Assembly: GCF_014203355.1 (NCBI RefSeq)
Contig: NZ_JACHIR010000001.1
Location: 1,304,038-1,368,037 of the forward strand
DNA: 64,000 nucleotides
Direction: 5' to 3'
Source of the DNA: Kutzneria kofuensis
Lineage (GTDB): Bacteria > Actinomycetota > Actinomycetes > Mycobacteriales > Pseudonocardiaceae
Both the position numbers and the translations under genes were made by a program. This document shows positions 15,280 through 23,693 of this stretch, piece after piece (the first letter of the stretch is position 1; each line of letters begins with the position of its first letter). The notes under the pieces are model-generated. The model saw only the letters and a program-made list of their open reading frames with translations, ran no database searches and was not told the origin of the DNA.

Positions 15280-15708
15280 TCAGGCCGCTGAGCCGGGCAG
15301 CGCGGTCGTGTCCACGTAACGCATCTCGTACACCCGCTCGCTGAACCGCCAGCCGTTCGGGGTGCGCCGGTATTCGTCGTGGTAGAGGGAGTAGTTCGAG
15401 TGTGAACTACCGTCGCGGAAGCGACCGAACTCGTGGATGTAGGAACGCCCGCTCGCGGTGTCGCCGTCGATGGTGACGGCGCCGGGGTGCGCGTTCTGCA
15501 CGAAGAACTCCCAGTTGGCGCGCAGCTGCTCGATGCTGGCGCGGATCTCGTCCCGGCCGGCGAGCACGATGTGCTGGATCCGCAGCACGCCGTCCGCGGT
15601 GAACAGCGCGGCGAGGCGGTCGAAGTCCCGCATCATGCCGGCGTCGGTGAACTCGCCGCTCAGCGCCGCGATCTCCACCCGGTCGGCGAGGGCCTGAAGG
15701 TCAGGCAT
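15280..15708 (-). CDS. SnoaL-like NTF2-fold protein
   Basis: The 142-aa product has an NTF2/SnoaL-like fold. It reads ALSGEFTDAGMMRDFDRLAA, LFTADGVLRI, then GRSYIHEFGRFRDGSSHSNY and a C-terminal GWRFSERVYEMRYVD. Such domains act as isomerases, cyclases or dehydratases or simply bind small ligands. The ATG at 15708 follows GGGGGAGCC. It is divergent from a sigma gene whose own C-terminus is NTF2-like, and a sigma-type promoter points at each of them. Confidence 0.85.
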   Translation of the reverse strand: MPDLQALADRVEIAALSGEFTDAGMMRDFDRLAALFTADGVLRIQHIVLAGRDEIRASIEQLRANWEFFVQNAHPGAVTIDGDTASGRSYIHEFGRFRDGSSHSNYSLYHDEYRRTPNGWRFSERVYEMRYVDTTALPGSAA

Positions 15709-15717
15709 GGCTCCCCC

Positions 15718-15744
15718 TGTCATGAAGCTCCGTCCCGATTCGTC
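15718..15744 (+). promoter_or_regulatory. ECF41-like promoter of the second sigma gene
   Basis: TGTCATG (15718-15724), a 16-nt spacer and CGTC (15741-15744) differ from the ECF41 pattern only in the last two -35 bases. The element lies 36 bp before the GTG of the sigma gene, so autoregulation is likely. Confidence 0.65.
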
Positions 15745-15753
15745 ATCTCCAGT

Positions 15754-15780
15754 GACGGATGACGACGGAGGAACCTGACA
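15754..15780 (-). promoter_or_regulatory. ECF41-like promoter of the SnoaL gene
   Basis: On the minus strand TGTCAGG (15780-15774) is followed by 16 nt and CGTC (15757-15754). It lies 45 bp before the SnoaL start and abuts the sigma start codon, mirroring the plus-strand element. Confidence 0.65.
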
Positions 15781-16644
15781 GTGGACGAGCACGAGTTTCT
15801 GGCCGAGCGGTTCGAGGCCCACCGCGACCACCTGCGCGCGGTGGCGTATCGGATGCTGGGGTCGCTGACCGACGCCGAGGACGCGGTGCAGGAGGCGTGG
15901 CTGCGGCTGGCCCGGGTGGACTCCGGCGAGGTGGCGAACCTGGGCGGCTGGCTGACGACGGTGGTCAGCCGGGTGTGCCTGGACATGCTGCGCTCCCGCA
16001 AGGTCCGCCGCGAGGAGCCGCTGGACACGCACGTGCCGGATCCGATCGTGGCGGTGGACCCGGCGGAGGAGGCGGTGCTGGCCGACTCGGTGGGGTTGGC
16101 GCTGCTCGTGGTGTTGGAGACGCTGACGCCGGCCGAGCGGCTGTCGTTCGTGCTGCACGACATGTTCGGCGTGCCGTTCGACGAGATCGCGCCGATCGTC
16201 CAGCGCAGCACCGCCAACGCCACCCAGCTGGCCAGCCGGGCGCGCCGCCGGGTGCGGGGCGCCGCGCTGCCGGACGCCGAACTGCCCGCGCAGCGTGAGG
16301 TGATCGACGCGTTCCTGGCGGCGTCGCGGGCCGGTGACTTCGACGCGCTGGTCGCCGTGCTCGACCCGGATGTCACGCTGCGGGTGGACTTCGGCGCGGG
16401 CGGCCCGTCGAAGCTGCTGCGTGGCGCGGAAACCGTGGCCGGGCAGGCGCTGTTGTTCTCCCGAGGCGCGTCTTCCGTGCGGCACGTCGTCATCAACGGC
16501 GCCGCCGGCGTGGTGCCGATGCCGGGCGGCAGGCCCAGCGCCATCTTCTGCCCCACGGTCCGCGGCGGCCGGATCGTGGAGATCAACATCCTGGCCGACC
16601 CGGAACGCCTGGCCCGCCTCGAACTCCCCCCGCTGGAGGACTGA
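15781..16644 (+). CDS. ECF sigma factor with C-terminal SnoaL-like domain (SigJ-like)
   Basis: The 287-aa product has sigma region 2 (LRAVAYRMLGSLTDAEDAVQ) and region 4 (LTPAERLSFVLHDMFGVPFD). An NTF2-like domain follows from about 165 and ends ILADPERLARLE. It lacks the WLPEP and DGGGK boxes of ECF41 but keeps a related layout, as in SigJ/ECF56-like factors. The GTG start follows GGAGGAACCTGACA. It is divergent from a SnoaL gene with symmetric promoters, so that gene is its likely target. Confidence 0.9.
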   Translation: MDEHEFLAERFEAHRDHLRAVAYRMLGSLTDAEDAVQEAWLRLARVDSGEVANLGGWLTTVVSRVCLDMLRSRKVRREEPLDTHVPDPIVAVDPAEEAVLADSVGLALLVVLETLTPAERLSFVLHDMFGVPFDEIAPIVQRSTANATQLASRARRRVRGAALPDAELPAQREVIDAFLAASRAGDFDALVAVLDPDVTLRVDFGAGGPSKLLRGAETVAGQALLFSRGASSVRHVVINGAAGVVPMPGGRPSAIFCPTVRGGRIVEINILADPERLARLELPPLED

Positions 16645-16676
16645 AAGGCGCCACTTCCGCTCCCTGCGGTGACGCC

Positions 16677-17090
16677 TCAGCGGCGTTCCTGGACGATCCA
16701 GGTGTTGCCGTCCGGGTCGGCGAAGTCCAGGAAGCTGGCGTACGGACGGCGTTCCGGGTCGACGCCGGACACGAAGTCGCCCTGCCAGTCGGCGGAAGCC
16801 TTGTGCCGGACGGCGCTGACCGCCACCCCTCGGGCGGACAGCTCGGCATGGGCGGCTTCGATGTCCGGCACCACCAGGTAGTTGACCCGGGACGAGCCGG
16901 GCGCGGCGTCGGTGAGGCCGAGGCCGAACTGGACGGAGGCGGCGGAGCCGGGCGGGGTGAGCTGAACGACCCGGAAGCCGTCATGGGGACGGTAGTCGAC
17001 GTCCAGGGCGAAGCCGATCTGCTCGTAGAACCGCAGGGACCGGTCGACGTCGCGGACGGGGAGGGTGAGCACCTCGATGCGGTAGTCCAT
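16677..17090 (-). CDS. VOC/glyoxalase-superfamily protein
   Basis: The 137-aa product has the VOC fold pattern. It reads IEVLTLPVRDVDRSLRFYEQ, GFRVVQLTPPGSAASVQFG, SRVNYLVVPDIEAAHAELSA and ASFLDFADPDGNTWIVQE, with the C-terminal metal-binding Glu. Glyoxalases, dioxygenases and resistance proteins share this fold. The ATG overlaps the stop of a 20-codon ORF (TGATG), so it is translationally coupled to the DUF427 operon. The substrate is unknown. Confidence 0.88.
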   Translation of the reverse strand: MDYRIEVLTLPVRDVDRSLRFYEQIGFALDVDYRPHDGFRVVQLTPPGSAASVQFGLGLTDAAPGSSRVNYLVVPDIEAAHAELSARGVAVSAVRHKASADWQGDFVSGVDPERRPYASFLDFADPDGNTWIVQERR

Positions 17091-17152
17091 CACTTGCCTC
17101 GCTTGACGACGATGGGCGGAACGGGACCGAGCACGGGCACGGTGGTGATCAT
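17090..17152 (-). CDS. 20-residue ORF coupled to the VOC gene
   Basis: ATG at 17152 preceded by AGGAG opens MITTVPVLGPVPPIVVKRGK, whose stop overlaps the VOC start (TGATG). It also overlaps the preceding 33-codon ORF (ATGA). It may be a coupling peptide or a scrap of a deleted gene between DUF427 and VOC. Confidence 0.4.
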   Translation of the reverse strand: MITTVPVLGPVPPIVVKRGK

Positions 17153-17250
17153 CGGAAAGCTCCTGACACGAGTGGTTCGACGGGACCGAGTCGCGCGGCG
17201 ATGCCGCTGCCACGGCCGATGACGAGGACGGTGCGGTTCCGCGGAGACAT
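17149..17250 (-). pseudogene. Remnant of a short-chain dehydrogenase N-terminus
   Basis: The 33-codon ORF begins MSPRNRTVLVIGRGSGIAAR, which is the first strand and Gly-rich NAD(P)-binding loop of an SDR. It then runs into GPVEPLVSGAFR and stops. The remaining 200 or so codons of an SDR are missing. It starts directly after the DUF427 stop (TGACATG). An internal deletion of an SDR gene in a DUF427-SDR-VOC operon is the simplest reading. Confidence 0.55.
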
Positions 17251-17251
17251 G

Positions 17252-18106
17252 TCAGTCGTTTCCCGTCGAGGACAGTTCCGACGGGTCGAGTCCGCGATCG
17301 ACGCCGTGCGGCACAACGGTTTGCCCCGGTTCGAGCGCCAGCTTCCTGTCGTCCAGCCAGACATCCACGATGTCGGGCTCGAAGGAGATCCAGCCCGACA
17401 CGGCCGCCACCTCCGGCCACGCGTCCGGGTAGCCCCAGGCAGCGCGCTTGCGGGAGCCGATGTCGTAGTAACTGGCCAAACCCTTGTACGGACAGAAGGT
17501 CTGGCCGTCGACGGGCCGCAGAGCCGTGAGGTCGATGTCCTCCCGCGGGACGTACCACCGGGTCGCGAAGCCGGATTCGTACAGCGCCAACGGGCGCTTC
17601 GTGTCGGCGACGACCCGGTCGCCGTCCCGCACGACCAGGTGCCGCGAGGTCTTGCGGATGTCGATCCGGTGGTACATGTCGGCGGCGTGGCCGACGATCC
17701 GCTCGTCCTCCTCGTAGAAGGCATCCATTGCCCGCCACGCGAAGGCGACGCGGTCCCGCAGGATCGAGGCGTACGCCGGCAGGTCGCCGAACTGCCACGC
17801 GGCATGCGGCACGTCCTTGACGGAGAACCACGCGGTGGCTCCGAGGTCCTTGTGCCGGGTCGTCCGCGTCTCCGGAGCCAACGCGCCCTCCACCACATCC
17901 GCCAGCGGGAAGTACGCCACCGGGTAGCGCCCCGGCTCGTGCAGCAGCACGACGTCCTCGCTGTCGGCGATCCACTCCCAGCCCAGCCGCACCCGCATCC
18001 GGCGGCGCAGCGGCTCCGCGAACAGCAGCCGCTCCGGCAACGGCTCCGGCGTCAGGAACTGCCCGACCGCCTTGCCCAGCGGTCCTTGCTGCCATGCCAA
18101 GCCCAT
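17252..18106 (-). CDS. DUF427-family protein (two-domain form)
   Basis: The 284-aa product holds two DUF427 beta-barrels. The first is near 30-115 (VVLLHEPGRYPVAYFPLADV). The second is near 150-260 (HLVVRDGDRVVADTKRPLAL, then WYVPREDI, CPYKGLASYYDI, AWGYPDAWPEV and SFEPDIVDVWLDD). The CPYKG and W-Y-P motifs are diagnostic. The reaction is unknown; such genes commonly sit with oxidoreductases. The ATG at 18106 has GGAGGCGG upstream. It is the first gene of the operon and divergent from the CGNR regulator. Confidence 0.88.
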   Translation of the reverse strand: MGLAWQQGPLGKAVGQFLTPEPLPERLLFAEPLRRRMRVRLGWEWIADSEDVVLLHEPGRYPVAYFPLADVVEGALAPETRTTRHKDLGATAWFSVKDVPHAAWQFGDLPAYASILRDRVAFAWRAMDAFYEEDERIVGHAADMYHRIDIRKTSRHLVVRDGDRVVADTKRPLALYESGFATRWYVPREDIDLTALRPVDGQTFCPYKGLASYYDIGSRKRAAWGYPDAWPEVAAVSGWISFEPDIVDVWLDDRKLALEPGQTVVPHGVDRGLDPSELSSTGND

Positions 18107-18197
18107 GACCCGCCTCCTAACTACTTAAATGAAGTTTACTGGTTAGAATGAAGCATGGTTTGATGTAACCTGTCAAGGGCAGGGTTGGAGGTTAGAG
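18107..18197. promoter_or_regulatory. AT-rich divergent promoter region (DUF427 / CGNR regulator)
   Basis: This 91-bp gap is unusually AT-rich for the window. It holds two direct AATGAAG repeats (18128-18134 and 18147-18153, 19 bp apart) and a GGTTA...TAACC dyad (18141-18170). It is a likely binding region for the CGNR protein acting on both genes. Confidence 0.5.
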
Positions 18198-18698
18198 ATG
18201 GTCGAGACGGACGAGACGCTGCTGCTGGACCTGCTGAACACGACGCCGGTCGTGGAGGGAACGCAGCGTGACGACCTCGCCGACGCCGAGGCGGCCCGGC
18301 ACTGGCTGGCCGAACATGGCCAGGAGGTCTCCGCGGACGAGTGGCAGGCGCTGGTGAAGGCCCGGAACGCGCTGCAGGACGTGGTCCGCGGCGACGCCAC
18401 GCCGATCGAGCTCAAGCCCTTCGTGGACGGCATCGCCTACCGTGCGTCACTGGCCGGGGAGGGCATAGCCTGGACCTCGGACCTGCCGGCGGGCCGGACC
18501 GCCGCGGCACGGGCCGTGCTCACCTGGGACGCGCTGCGGACCGGCAGCCCCGGGCGGCTCCGCCCGTGCGCCAACCCGGAGTGCCGGCTGTTCCTGATCG
18601 ACCACAGCAAACCGAACAGTGCCCGCTGGTGCTCGATGGCCGTGTGCGGCAACCGCATGAAGGCCCGCCGGCACTACCAGCGCAGCCGCCAGGGCTGA
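18198..18698 (+). CDS. CGNR zinc-finger transcriptional regulator (ABATE domain)
   Basis: The 166-aa product has an ABATE-type N-terminal domain (LLLDLLNTTPVVEGTQRDDL, then WLAEHG). The C-terminal zinc finger RLRPCANPECRLFLIDHSKP is followed by RWCSMAVCGNRMKARRHYQR. The four Cys and the CGNR motif are intact. ABATE domains are thought to sense small ligands. It is divergent from the DUF427 operon and is its likely regulator. Confidence 0.92.
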   Translation: MVETDETLLLDLLNTTPVVEGTQRDDLADAEAARHWLAEHGQEVSADEWQALVKARNALQDVVRGDATPIELKPFVDGIAYRASLAGEGIAWTSDLPAGRTAAARAVLTWDALRTGSPGRLRPCANPECRLFLIDHSKPNSARWCSMAVCGNRMKARRHYQRSRQG

Positions 18699-18712
18699 GG
18701 GAGGCGACACGC

Positions 18713-20356
18713 GTGCCACGCCTGCTGTCACTGAACGTCGGAATGCCCAAGGACGTGCCCTGGCAGGGCCGGACCGTGCGCACCGGCATCTTCAAGCATC
18801 CGGTCGAGGGCCCGCGCATGGTCCGCACGCTCAACATCGACGGCGACGGGCAGGGCGACCTGGGCGGTCACGGCGGCGAGCAGCGGGCCGTGCTGGTGTA
18901 CCAGCGCCAGTCCTACGACTACTGGCGCGACGAGCTCGGCCGGGACGACCTGGAGTACGGCAACTTCGGTGAGAACTTCACCGTGGACGGGCTGCTCGAC
19001 GACGAGGTGCACATCGGCGACCGGTACCGGATCGGCGGCGCCGAGTTCGAGGTCACGCAGCCGCGCGTCACCTGCTTCCGGGTCGGAATGCGGTTGAACG
19101 AGCCGGAAATCCCATCGCTGCTGGTCGCCCGGCACCGGCCCGGCTTCTACCTCCGGGTGCTGACGGAGGGCGAGGTGCGCGCCGGCGACGAGATCGTGCG
19201 CACGGCGGTCGGGCGGCACGAGATGACCGTCGCCGACATCGATGCCCTGCTGTACCTGCCCGATCGGGACGTGGTGCGGCTGCGGAAGGCCGTGGACATC
19301 CCGGCGCTGAGTCCGGGTTGGCAGGGGTCGTTCCGGGATCTGTTGGAGCCGAAGTCCCCTGCCGTCGGGGGCTGGCCGGGCTTCCGGCCGCTGCGCGTGA
19401 CGAAGATCGTGCCGGAGAGCACGACCATCGCCTCCATTCATCTGTCCGCACCGGACGGTTCCGGGCTTCCCCGGCCGAAGCCCGGCCAGTTCCTGACTCT
19501 ACGGGCCGATTCGCAGGTGCGGAGCTACTCGCTGTCGGCCGTGACCGCCGCCGGGTACCGGATCAGCGTGAAGCGTGACGGCTCGGTCAGCACCTTCCTG
19601 CACACCAAGCTGCGCGAAGGCGACACCTTGGACGTTGCCGCCCCGCGCGGCGACTTCACCTTGGCGGACAACGACTCCCCGGTGGTGTTGTTGTCGGCCG
19701 GCGTCGGCGTCACGCCGGTGTTGGCGATGCTGCGGGCCTTGGCCGGGACGAAGCGGCAGGTGTGGTGGCTGCACACCACACGTTCCGCAGCCGAGCACGC
19801 GTTTGCTCGTGAGGTCCACGACTTGCTGGCCGGTCGGCCCGATGCCCACGAGCACGTCTACTACACGTCCGAAGGCGACCGCCTCAACCGCACGGCGCTC
19901 GCCTCCCTTTCCTTGCCCAGCAACGCCTCCGCCTACCTGTGTGGCCCGGCCGGCTTCATGGCCGACATGACCGCCGCACTGAAGGACCTTGGCATCACGG
20001 ACGTCCACTCCGAACTGTTCGGCGCGCTGCCGGCGATCAACCCCGGCGTGGTCGACGCCGTGCGGGTCCCGCCGCACCAGCCACCAGGTCCTGTCGGCGC
20101 CGGCCCGCGGGTCACCTTTGCCCGCAGCGGAATCACCGTGCCGTGGCGCCAGGACTTCGGCACCCTGCTCGAATTCGCCGAGGCGTGCGACGTGCCGACC
20201 CGGTGGTCCTGCCGGACCGGCGTGTGCCACACGTGCGTGACACCGGTGCTGTCCGGGGACGTGCAGTACCAACCGGATCCCTTGGAGCCACCCGCTCCGG
20301 GCTCGGCGCTGGTGTGCTGCTCACGCCCCGCCGACGACCTCGTGCTGGATCTCTAG
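18713..20356 (+). CDS. MOSC - ferredoxin-reductase - 2Fe-2S ferredoxin fusion protein
   Basis: The 547-aa product has three parts. A YiiM-like MOSC domain (about 1-215) carries GDLGGHGGEQRAVLVY and RVTCFRVGMRL, whose Cys is typical for molybdenum-cofactor handling. An FAD/NAD(P)H reductase module (about 230-450) shows RSYSLSA, SAGVGVTP and LCGPAGFM. A plant-type ferredoxin (about 465-547) has SCRTGVCHTC and a distal Cys in VCCSRP. This order resembles MOSC-FNR fusions used for N-hydroxylated-base reduction or toxic purine detoxification. The GTG start follows GGGAGG; its 3' end overlaps the next gene by 36 bp. Confidence 0.88.
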   Translation: MPRLLSLNVGMPKDVPWQGRTVRTGIFKHPVEGPRMVRTLNIDGDGQGDLGGHGGEQRAVLVYQRQSYDYWRDELGRDDLEYGNFGENFTVDGLLDDEVHIGDRYRIGGAEFEVTQPRVTCFRVGMRLNEPEIPSLLVARHRPGFYLRVLTEGEVRAGDEIVRTAVGRHEMTVADIDALLYLPDRDVVRLRKAVDIPALSPGWQGSFRDLLEPKSPAVGGWPGFRPLRVTKIVPESTTIASIHLSAPDGSGLPRPKPGQFLTLRADSQVRSYSLSAVTAAGYRISVKRDGSVSTFLHTKLREGDTLDVAAPRGDFTLADNDSPVVLLSAGVGVTPVLAMLRALAGTKRQVWWLHTTRSAAEHAFAREVHDLLAGRPDAHEHVYYTSEGDRLNRTALASLSLPSNASAYLCGPAGFMADMTAALKDLGITDVHSELFGALPAINPGVVDAVRVPPHQPPGPVGAGPRVTFARSGITVPWRQDFGTLLEFAEACDVPTRWSCRTGVCHTCVTPVLSGDVQYQPDPLEPPAPGSALVCCSRPADDLVLDL

Positions 20357-21199
20357 GCCCGCCACCAGGTTCTTCGCCACGCTCGTCATGACCTTGCTCG
20401 CACCGCCGAAGCCGCCGGCCAGCGGTTGCTGGCTGAGCGCAACCACGACGTAACGCCGGTCGGCCCCGACCAGGCCGGTGGTGTGCACGTCCCATGCCGG
20501 CCGGCAGCACGCCCACGCCTGCTTGGCCCACCACTGCCCCGCCGGCACCGCCGCCGTGATGCCGAAGTCCTGGTTGGTTCCGTCGGCGGCGCGGGCCGTG
20601 GTGGCCAGGTCGGCGAGCAGGACGTCACGTTGCGCGGCCGGCATCTTCGTCACGATGTGCTGGTAGATCCGCACCACGTCGGCGGCGGTCGTGGTGGTGT
20701 CGCCCCATCGGCCGGGGTCGCGCGGCGGGACCGTCTGCCTCAGGCCCATGGACCGGACCGCGCGGGTCACGATCTGCGGGCCGCCGTCGCTGGTCCACAG
20801 CTGGTTGGCGGCCTTGTCGTCGCTGGTGGACAGCATGCGCTGGATCTTCGGCAGGTTGTCCCCGGCCAGCTTGCCGGCCGCGGCCAGGTCGGTCGCGATC
20901 AGCAGCTTGGTCAGCGACTCGGCGGCGAACGGCGTGTCCTCGCCGGACCGGCTCACGAACGTGCCGGCGCGCAGGTCGTAGACGGCGGTCGCGAGCTTCA
21001 CACCAGCCGGCGGCGAAGCCGTGGTCGTGGTGGTGGTCGGGGCCGGCGTGGTGGCCGTCGTGGTCGGAACCGGTTTCTGCGCGGTCGCGACGCCGGCCGT
21101 GCCCAGGCCCTGGACCACGGCGACAACCGCGACGAGCGCGGCGACACCGACACCGATGACCGTCACCGGCTCGGTCAGGTCCCGCCGTCGCTCTCTCAC
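20321..21199 (-). CDS. Membrane-anchored class A beta-lactamase-like serine hydrolase
   Basis: The 292-aa product has one N-terminal membrane segment (VTVIGVGVAALVAVVAVVQG). A Thr/Pro linker at 42-65 spans the wall. The extracellular serine hydrolase domain has ESLTK (Ser95-x-x-Lys98) and STSDDKAANQL at the SDN position; a clear KTG box is absent. It may be a penicillin-interacting or wall-modifying enzyme more than a true beta-lactamase. It follows the GH3 gene by 33 bp on the same strand and overlaps the MOSC fusion tail to tail. Confidence 0.8.
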   Translation of the reverse strand: MRERRRDLTEPVTVIGVGVAALVAVVAVVQGLGTAGVATAQKPVPTTTATTPAPTTTTTTASPPAGVKLATAVYDLRAGTFVSRSGEDTPFAAESLTKLLIATDLAAAGKLAGDNLPKIQRMLSTSDDKAANQLWTSDGGPQIVTRAVRSMGLRQTVPPRDPGRWGDTTTTAADVVRIYQHIVTKMPAAQRDVLLADLATTARAADGTNQDFGITAAVPAGQWWAKQAWACCRPAWDVHTTGLVGADRRYVVVALSQQPLAGGFGGASKVMTSVAKNLVAGLEIQHEVVGGA

Positions 21200-21232
21200 G
21201 CCAGATGTGTACGCGCGCCGGGCCCGAAAGGG

Positions 21233-23491
21233 TCAGCCGAACGTCAGCCGGCGGGCCCGCACCCCCGGCTGCGTGAACACGACGAAAACGTCACGAACGC
21301 CTGGTGCCTCACCGGTGATCGGCGCGGTGTGCGTGCCGACCGGGCCCGGCGGCACCGCGAGCACGCCGATCAGCGGGCCCTTGGGGTCGTCCAGGTGCAG
21401 CCCGACGTAGAGCGGCACGCGCGTCGGGTTCTCCGCCTCCAGGCTCCACGTGCGGCAGCCGGTCGGGTCGCAGCCGCGGAACGCCAGCCACGACCGCTGG
21501 CCCGTCGCCTCCACCGCCGGGCCGTCGACCAGCAGCATTCCGGCGGCCTCGTCGGACCTGGTGCACATCAGCGACGCCCCGGCCAGCGGCCGGACCGGGA
21601 TTTCCCGGCCGACGGCCTCGAACCACTCCGAGTGGCCGCCGACGAGCACCTCGTGCTCGGCCGTCTCCAGTACCCACGCCTGCGTTGTGACGTCGAAGAA
21701 GGACACGTCGTCGGCGGTCAGCGCGAACGTGACGGTTCGCGAAGTCCTTGCCGGCACGGTGATCCGGGTGAAGTGGCGCAGCTGCCGCACCGGTTGGCGC
21801 ACCCGCGAGGTCAGCTGCCGGGTGTAGAGCTGCACCACCTCGTCGCCGTCGCGGAAGCCGGTGTTGTGCACGCGGACCGACACCGTGATGCGGTCGTCGC
21901 CCTCGAGTTTCCGGCCGCTGAGCACCGGCCGGTCGTAGCGGAAGGTCGTGTAGCTCAGGCCGTGCCCGAACGGGAACAGCGGTTCCGCGCGGTGGTGCAG
22001 GTAGGTGTCGAAGGCCGTGTCCGTCGCGCGGTACCAGGTTTGCGGCAGGCGTCCCGCCGGAGAGTGTTCCCCGAACAGCACTTCCGCCAGTGCGACGTCG
22101 GTTCTTCCGCCGGGGGTGCTCCAGAGGATGCCGCCGATGTTGGCCTCCGCCCAGTCCAGCGCGTACGGATGGCTGCTCAGCACGGCCAGCACGGTGTTCG
22201 GGTTCGCCGCGCGGACTGCCCGCAGCGTCCGCTCCTGTTGGGACGGCAGCAGCAGGTTCTCCCGGTCGCGGCGATCCTCCGGGTCGTTGCCGACCACCAC
22301 CAGCACGACGTCCGCAGCGGCCGCCGCCTCGGCCGCCGTCACGGCGCCGTCCTCGACGGTTTCCCAGATCACGTTTCCCACGGTGACTACTTGTCCATTG
22401 TGGACAAATCGGAGCAACACTGTGCCGTCTTGTCCCGGCACGACATCGACCATCTGACGGCAGCGGCCACTGCGCAGCTCGAACACGTGCCGCGACCACT
22501 CGATCGCATCGAACACGCCGTCGCCCCCGGAAGGCTCGACCAGCCGCAGTTCGTCGCCGACCGCCACCACGCAACGGCCGCTGTCGGCCTCGCGCAGCCG
22601 CACCCGGTCGTTGCCGCCGGTCGACGTGACGGTCCCACCGGCGGCGGTGACAACTCGTTCAACCGCCGCCGACAGGCCGCACGGACCGCCCGGATGCACC
22701 ACGGCGACGCGCACCCCGGCGCCGACCAGCAGCGGCAGCAGTCCGTCGTTGCGCAACAGCACAACGGCTTCGCGAGCCACCGTGAGGTCGAGTCCCTCGT
22801 GGTCGTCACCCGAGGGCACGCCGACGTTCTCGAACACCGTCTCCAGCCGTGCCGTCGCGGCGGCGATCTCCGCCTCGGTGACGCTGCCGTCGGCAACCGC
22901 GGCCACGAGTTCGTCCAAGACATGGCCGTCGTCGATGAATCCGTCCACACCGGCCTTCACCGCCACCGTCACGGATCCGCCCGCGGTCGTGAGCACCGGC
23001 GCGCGGCCGTCGCTCCACGGCCGGATGCCCTCCTCGATCAGCAGCCGGATCACCATCGGCGAGTCGTCGAAGAAGTGCCTCGGCAGCACCATGCCCCGCG
23101 CCCCACCGACCTCGAAAACCGCCCGGTAGACCGGCAGTTCCTGCTCGTTGAGGGACCGCGCGCTGAAGCCGTGGCGACGGCCGCAGCACGCCTCCACGTC
23201 GAAGTCGGTGATCACCGGCGTGCACGCGCCGCTCATGCCGAACAGGTGCGCCGCCGCCAGCCGGGCCGCGAGCAGCGGGTCCTCGGCGTAGCCGAGCTCG
23301 TTGCGGCCCAGCCGAGGATCCCTGATCGCCTGGTCCAGTTGGACGCCGACCACCTCACCCGCGTACCGGTCGCCGAACGCCGTGCCGACCCGCCGGGCCA
23401 GGTCGGGATTCCAGGTCGCGCCCAGTCGCAGCGGCCGGACCGCGGGCGCCGGCATCGGTATCGACGGCCGGACCAGGTCGTGCACAGCCAT
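21233..23491 (-). CDS. GH3-family protein lacking catalytic motifs
   Basis: The product is about 752 aa when started at the ATG 23491. The N-terminal TIM-barrel region retains RDPRLGRNELGYAEDPLLAA, but the conserved KHF segment reads VITDF. The nucleophile segment (normally VVSDW) reads VLTTAG after LLIEEGIRPWSDGRAP. The C-terminal alpha/beta domain (REAVVLLRNDGLLPLL, WSTPGGRTDVALAEVLFGEH), the inserted PA14-like region and the fibronectin-like domain (LSYTTFRYD) look intact. It has no signal peptide. It may bind sugars without cleaving them, or it may be decaying. LacI is divergent, so sugar control is expected. Confidence 0.85.
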   Translation of the reverse strand: MAVHDLVRPSIPMPAPAVRPLRLGATWNPDLARRVGTAFGDRYAGEVVGVQLDQAIRDPRLGRNELGYAEDPLLAARLAAAHLFGMSGACTPVITDFDVEACCGRRHGFSARSLNEQELPVYRAVFEVGGARGMVLPRHFFDDSPMVIRLLIEEGIRPWSDGRAPVLTTAGGSVTVAVKAGVDGFIDDGHVLDELVAAVADGSVTEAEIAAATARLETVFENVGVPSGDDHEGLDLTVAREAVVLLRNDGLLPLLVGAGVRVAVVHPGGPCGLSAAVERVVTAAGGTVTSTGGNDRVRLREADSGRCVVAVGDELRLVEPSGGDGVFDAIEWSRHVFELRSGRCRQMVDVVPGQDGTVLLRFVHNGQVVTVGNVIWETVEDGAVTAAEAAAAADVVLVVVGNDPEDRRDRENLLLPSQQERTLRAVRAANPNTVLAVLSSHPYALDWAEANIGGILWSTPGGRTDVALAEVLFGEHSPAGRLPQTWYRATDTAFDTYLHHRAEPLFPFGHGLSYTTFRYDRPVLSGRKLEGDDRITVSVRVHNTGFRDGDEVVQLYTRQLTSRVRQPVRQLRHFTRITVPARTSRTVTFALTADDVSFFDVTTQAWVLETAEHEVLVGGHSEWFEAVGREIPVRPLAGASLMCTRSDEAAGMLLVDGPAVEATGQRSWLAFRGCDPTGCRTWSLEAENPTRVPLYVGLHLDDPKGPLIGVLAVPPGPVGTHTAPITGEAPGVRDVFVVFTQPGVRARRLTFG

Positions 23492-23693
23492 CAGGCACCC
23501 TCGCGTAACCGAGCGACCGTCGGTTCCCCCCGGTCGCGGGGTGACCACCCAATCATCCGAACCTCGGACGGTCAAGCGCGTCCGCTCCGCTGGTCTGAAC
23601 CACTTTCCCTTGTCTCACAGGGAGAACAGCGCCTTCGACAGTTTCGACGCGCTCGACCTTGCGCATGCGTGAAACGTCAACTAACTTCTGGCC

